Below, one piece after another: positions 6,820 through 6,946 of a stretch of 6,946 nt of DNA; position 1 is the first letter of the stretch; each line of letters opens with the position of its first letter. The stretch comes from Prevotellaceae bacterium (GTDB lineage Bacteria; Bacteroidota; Bacteroidia; Bacteroidales; Bacteroidaceae): the NCBI GenBank assembly GCA_030523505.1, contig JAUNIK010000141.1, positions 1 through 6,946 of the forward strand, read 5' to 3'. The position numbers and the translations under genes were made by a program. The notes beneath the pieces were generated by a model. That model was not told the DNA's origin, searched no databases, and saw nothing but the letters and a program-made list of their open reading frames with translations.

Positions 6820-6853
6820 GCCCCCTCCCATCCTCCCCGAGGGGAGGGGCTTT
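6818..6853 (+). terminator. GC-rich hairpin directly after the transporter stop, probable transcription end
   Basis: AAGCCCC plus TCCC (6818-6829, with C6825 bulged) pairs with GGGAGGGGCTT (6842-6852), a stem of 11 pairs around a 12-base loop. A competing inner hairpin pairs CTCCCC (6833-6838) with GGGGAG (6841-6846). The stem starts inside the TAA stop codon. Only three T bases follow, so it is a weak intrinsic terminator by strict rules, but position and stability suit the operon end. Palindromes of this CCCTCCC...GGGAGGGG type are widely scattered between genes in Prevotella and relatives, so it may be a dispersed repeat used as a terminator. Confidence 0.6.
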
Positions 6854-6946
6854 AAATGCCTCGTCATCGTTTGCATATCCTCTTGCGTCCTCTCAAATCC
6901 TCTTTATAAAAAATTCTGGAAAATTTGGCAATTTCGGCAATTTGCA
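6854..6946. other. AT-richer intergenic stretch with short tandem GGCAATTT repeat at the right edge
   Basis: No gene is supported here. A pyrimidine-rich part with CCTC and TCCTCT runs to about 6903, then AT-rich DNA with TTTATAAAAAA. GGCAATTT occurs twice with a 9-base period (6927-6934, 6936-6943), and the last bases read CAATTTGCA. That resembles, but does not match, the Bacteroidales -7 element TAnnTTTG, and no TTG is found at the right distance upstream. A promoter for a gene beyond the edge is possible. Confidence 0.35.

Noticed and set aside
6927..6946. CRISPR-like or iteron repeat from GGCAATTT copies
   Set aside because: Only two 8-base copies with a one-base gap are seen; too short for a CRISPR and too few for iterons within the window.
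6921..6946. Promoter at the right edge (CAATTTGCA)
   Set aside because: It lacks the TA of the -7 element and has no TTG about 20 bases upstream; the gene it would serve is not visible.

Overview
The window looks like a piece of a Bacteroidales chromosome, most likely Prevotella or a close relative. The evidence is a surface protein ending in the tail YDLQGRKV...GVYIINGKKV, signal peptides that leave Gln or Ala at the mature N-terminus, no Shine-Dalgarno sequences, moderate GC, and a GC-rich palindrome after the last gene of a type I know from this group. This assignment rests on recognised sequence style and not on a search.

Layout: four genes, all on the + strand, fill almost the whole window. 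(1) From the left edge to 1622 is the C-terminal 539 residues of a secreted, probably surface-attached protein made of Ig-like and other beta-rich modules and ending in a type IX secretion-like sorting domain. Its N-terminus and any catalytic domain lie outside. A pure-G/C tract of 19 bases sits at the extreme left edge inside this reading frame. (2) 1664-3067 is a secreted C1B cysteine peptidase (aminopeptidase C / bleomycin hydrolase family) with the Gln-Cys-His-Asn catalytic set intact. (3) 3113-5560 is a secreted S9-family serine peptidase of the prolyl oligopeptidase / dipeptidyl peptidase type, with a beta-propeller, a C-terminal alpha/beta hydrolase and an intact Ser-Asp-His triad, but with Ser in place of the usual Gly two residues before the nucleophile. 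(4) 5581-6819 is a 12-helix MFS transporter of the FucP / glucose-galactose family. A GC-rich hairpin follows immediately, then about 90 bases of AT-richer intergenic DNA to the right edge.

The gaps are 41, 45 and 20 bases, so genes 2-4 read as one transcription unit, and gene 1 may belong to it. The two exported peptidases could act in sequence on peptides in the periplasm: the S9 enzyme taking dipeptides or cutting at a particular residue, the C1B enzyme removing single N-terminal residues. Placing a FucP-type symporter, normally a sugar carrier, last in a peptidase cluster is the least expected part. The transporter keeps the FucP residues linked to proton and sugar binding but differs at several intramembrane sites. 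I see no phage, CRISPR, insertion sequence, tRNA or rRNA. Most of the window is conventional; the items most worth a second look are the transporter-peptidase pairing, the exported aminopeptidase C and the altered nucleophile elbow.
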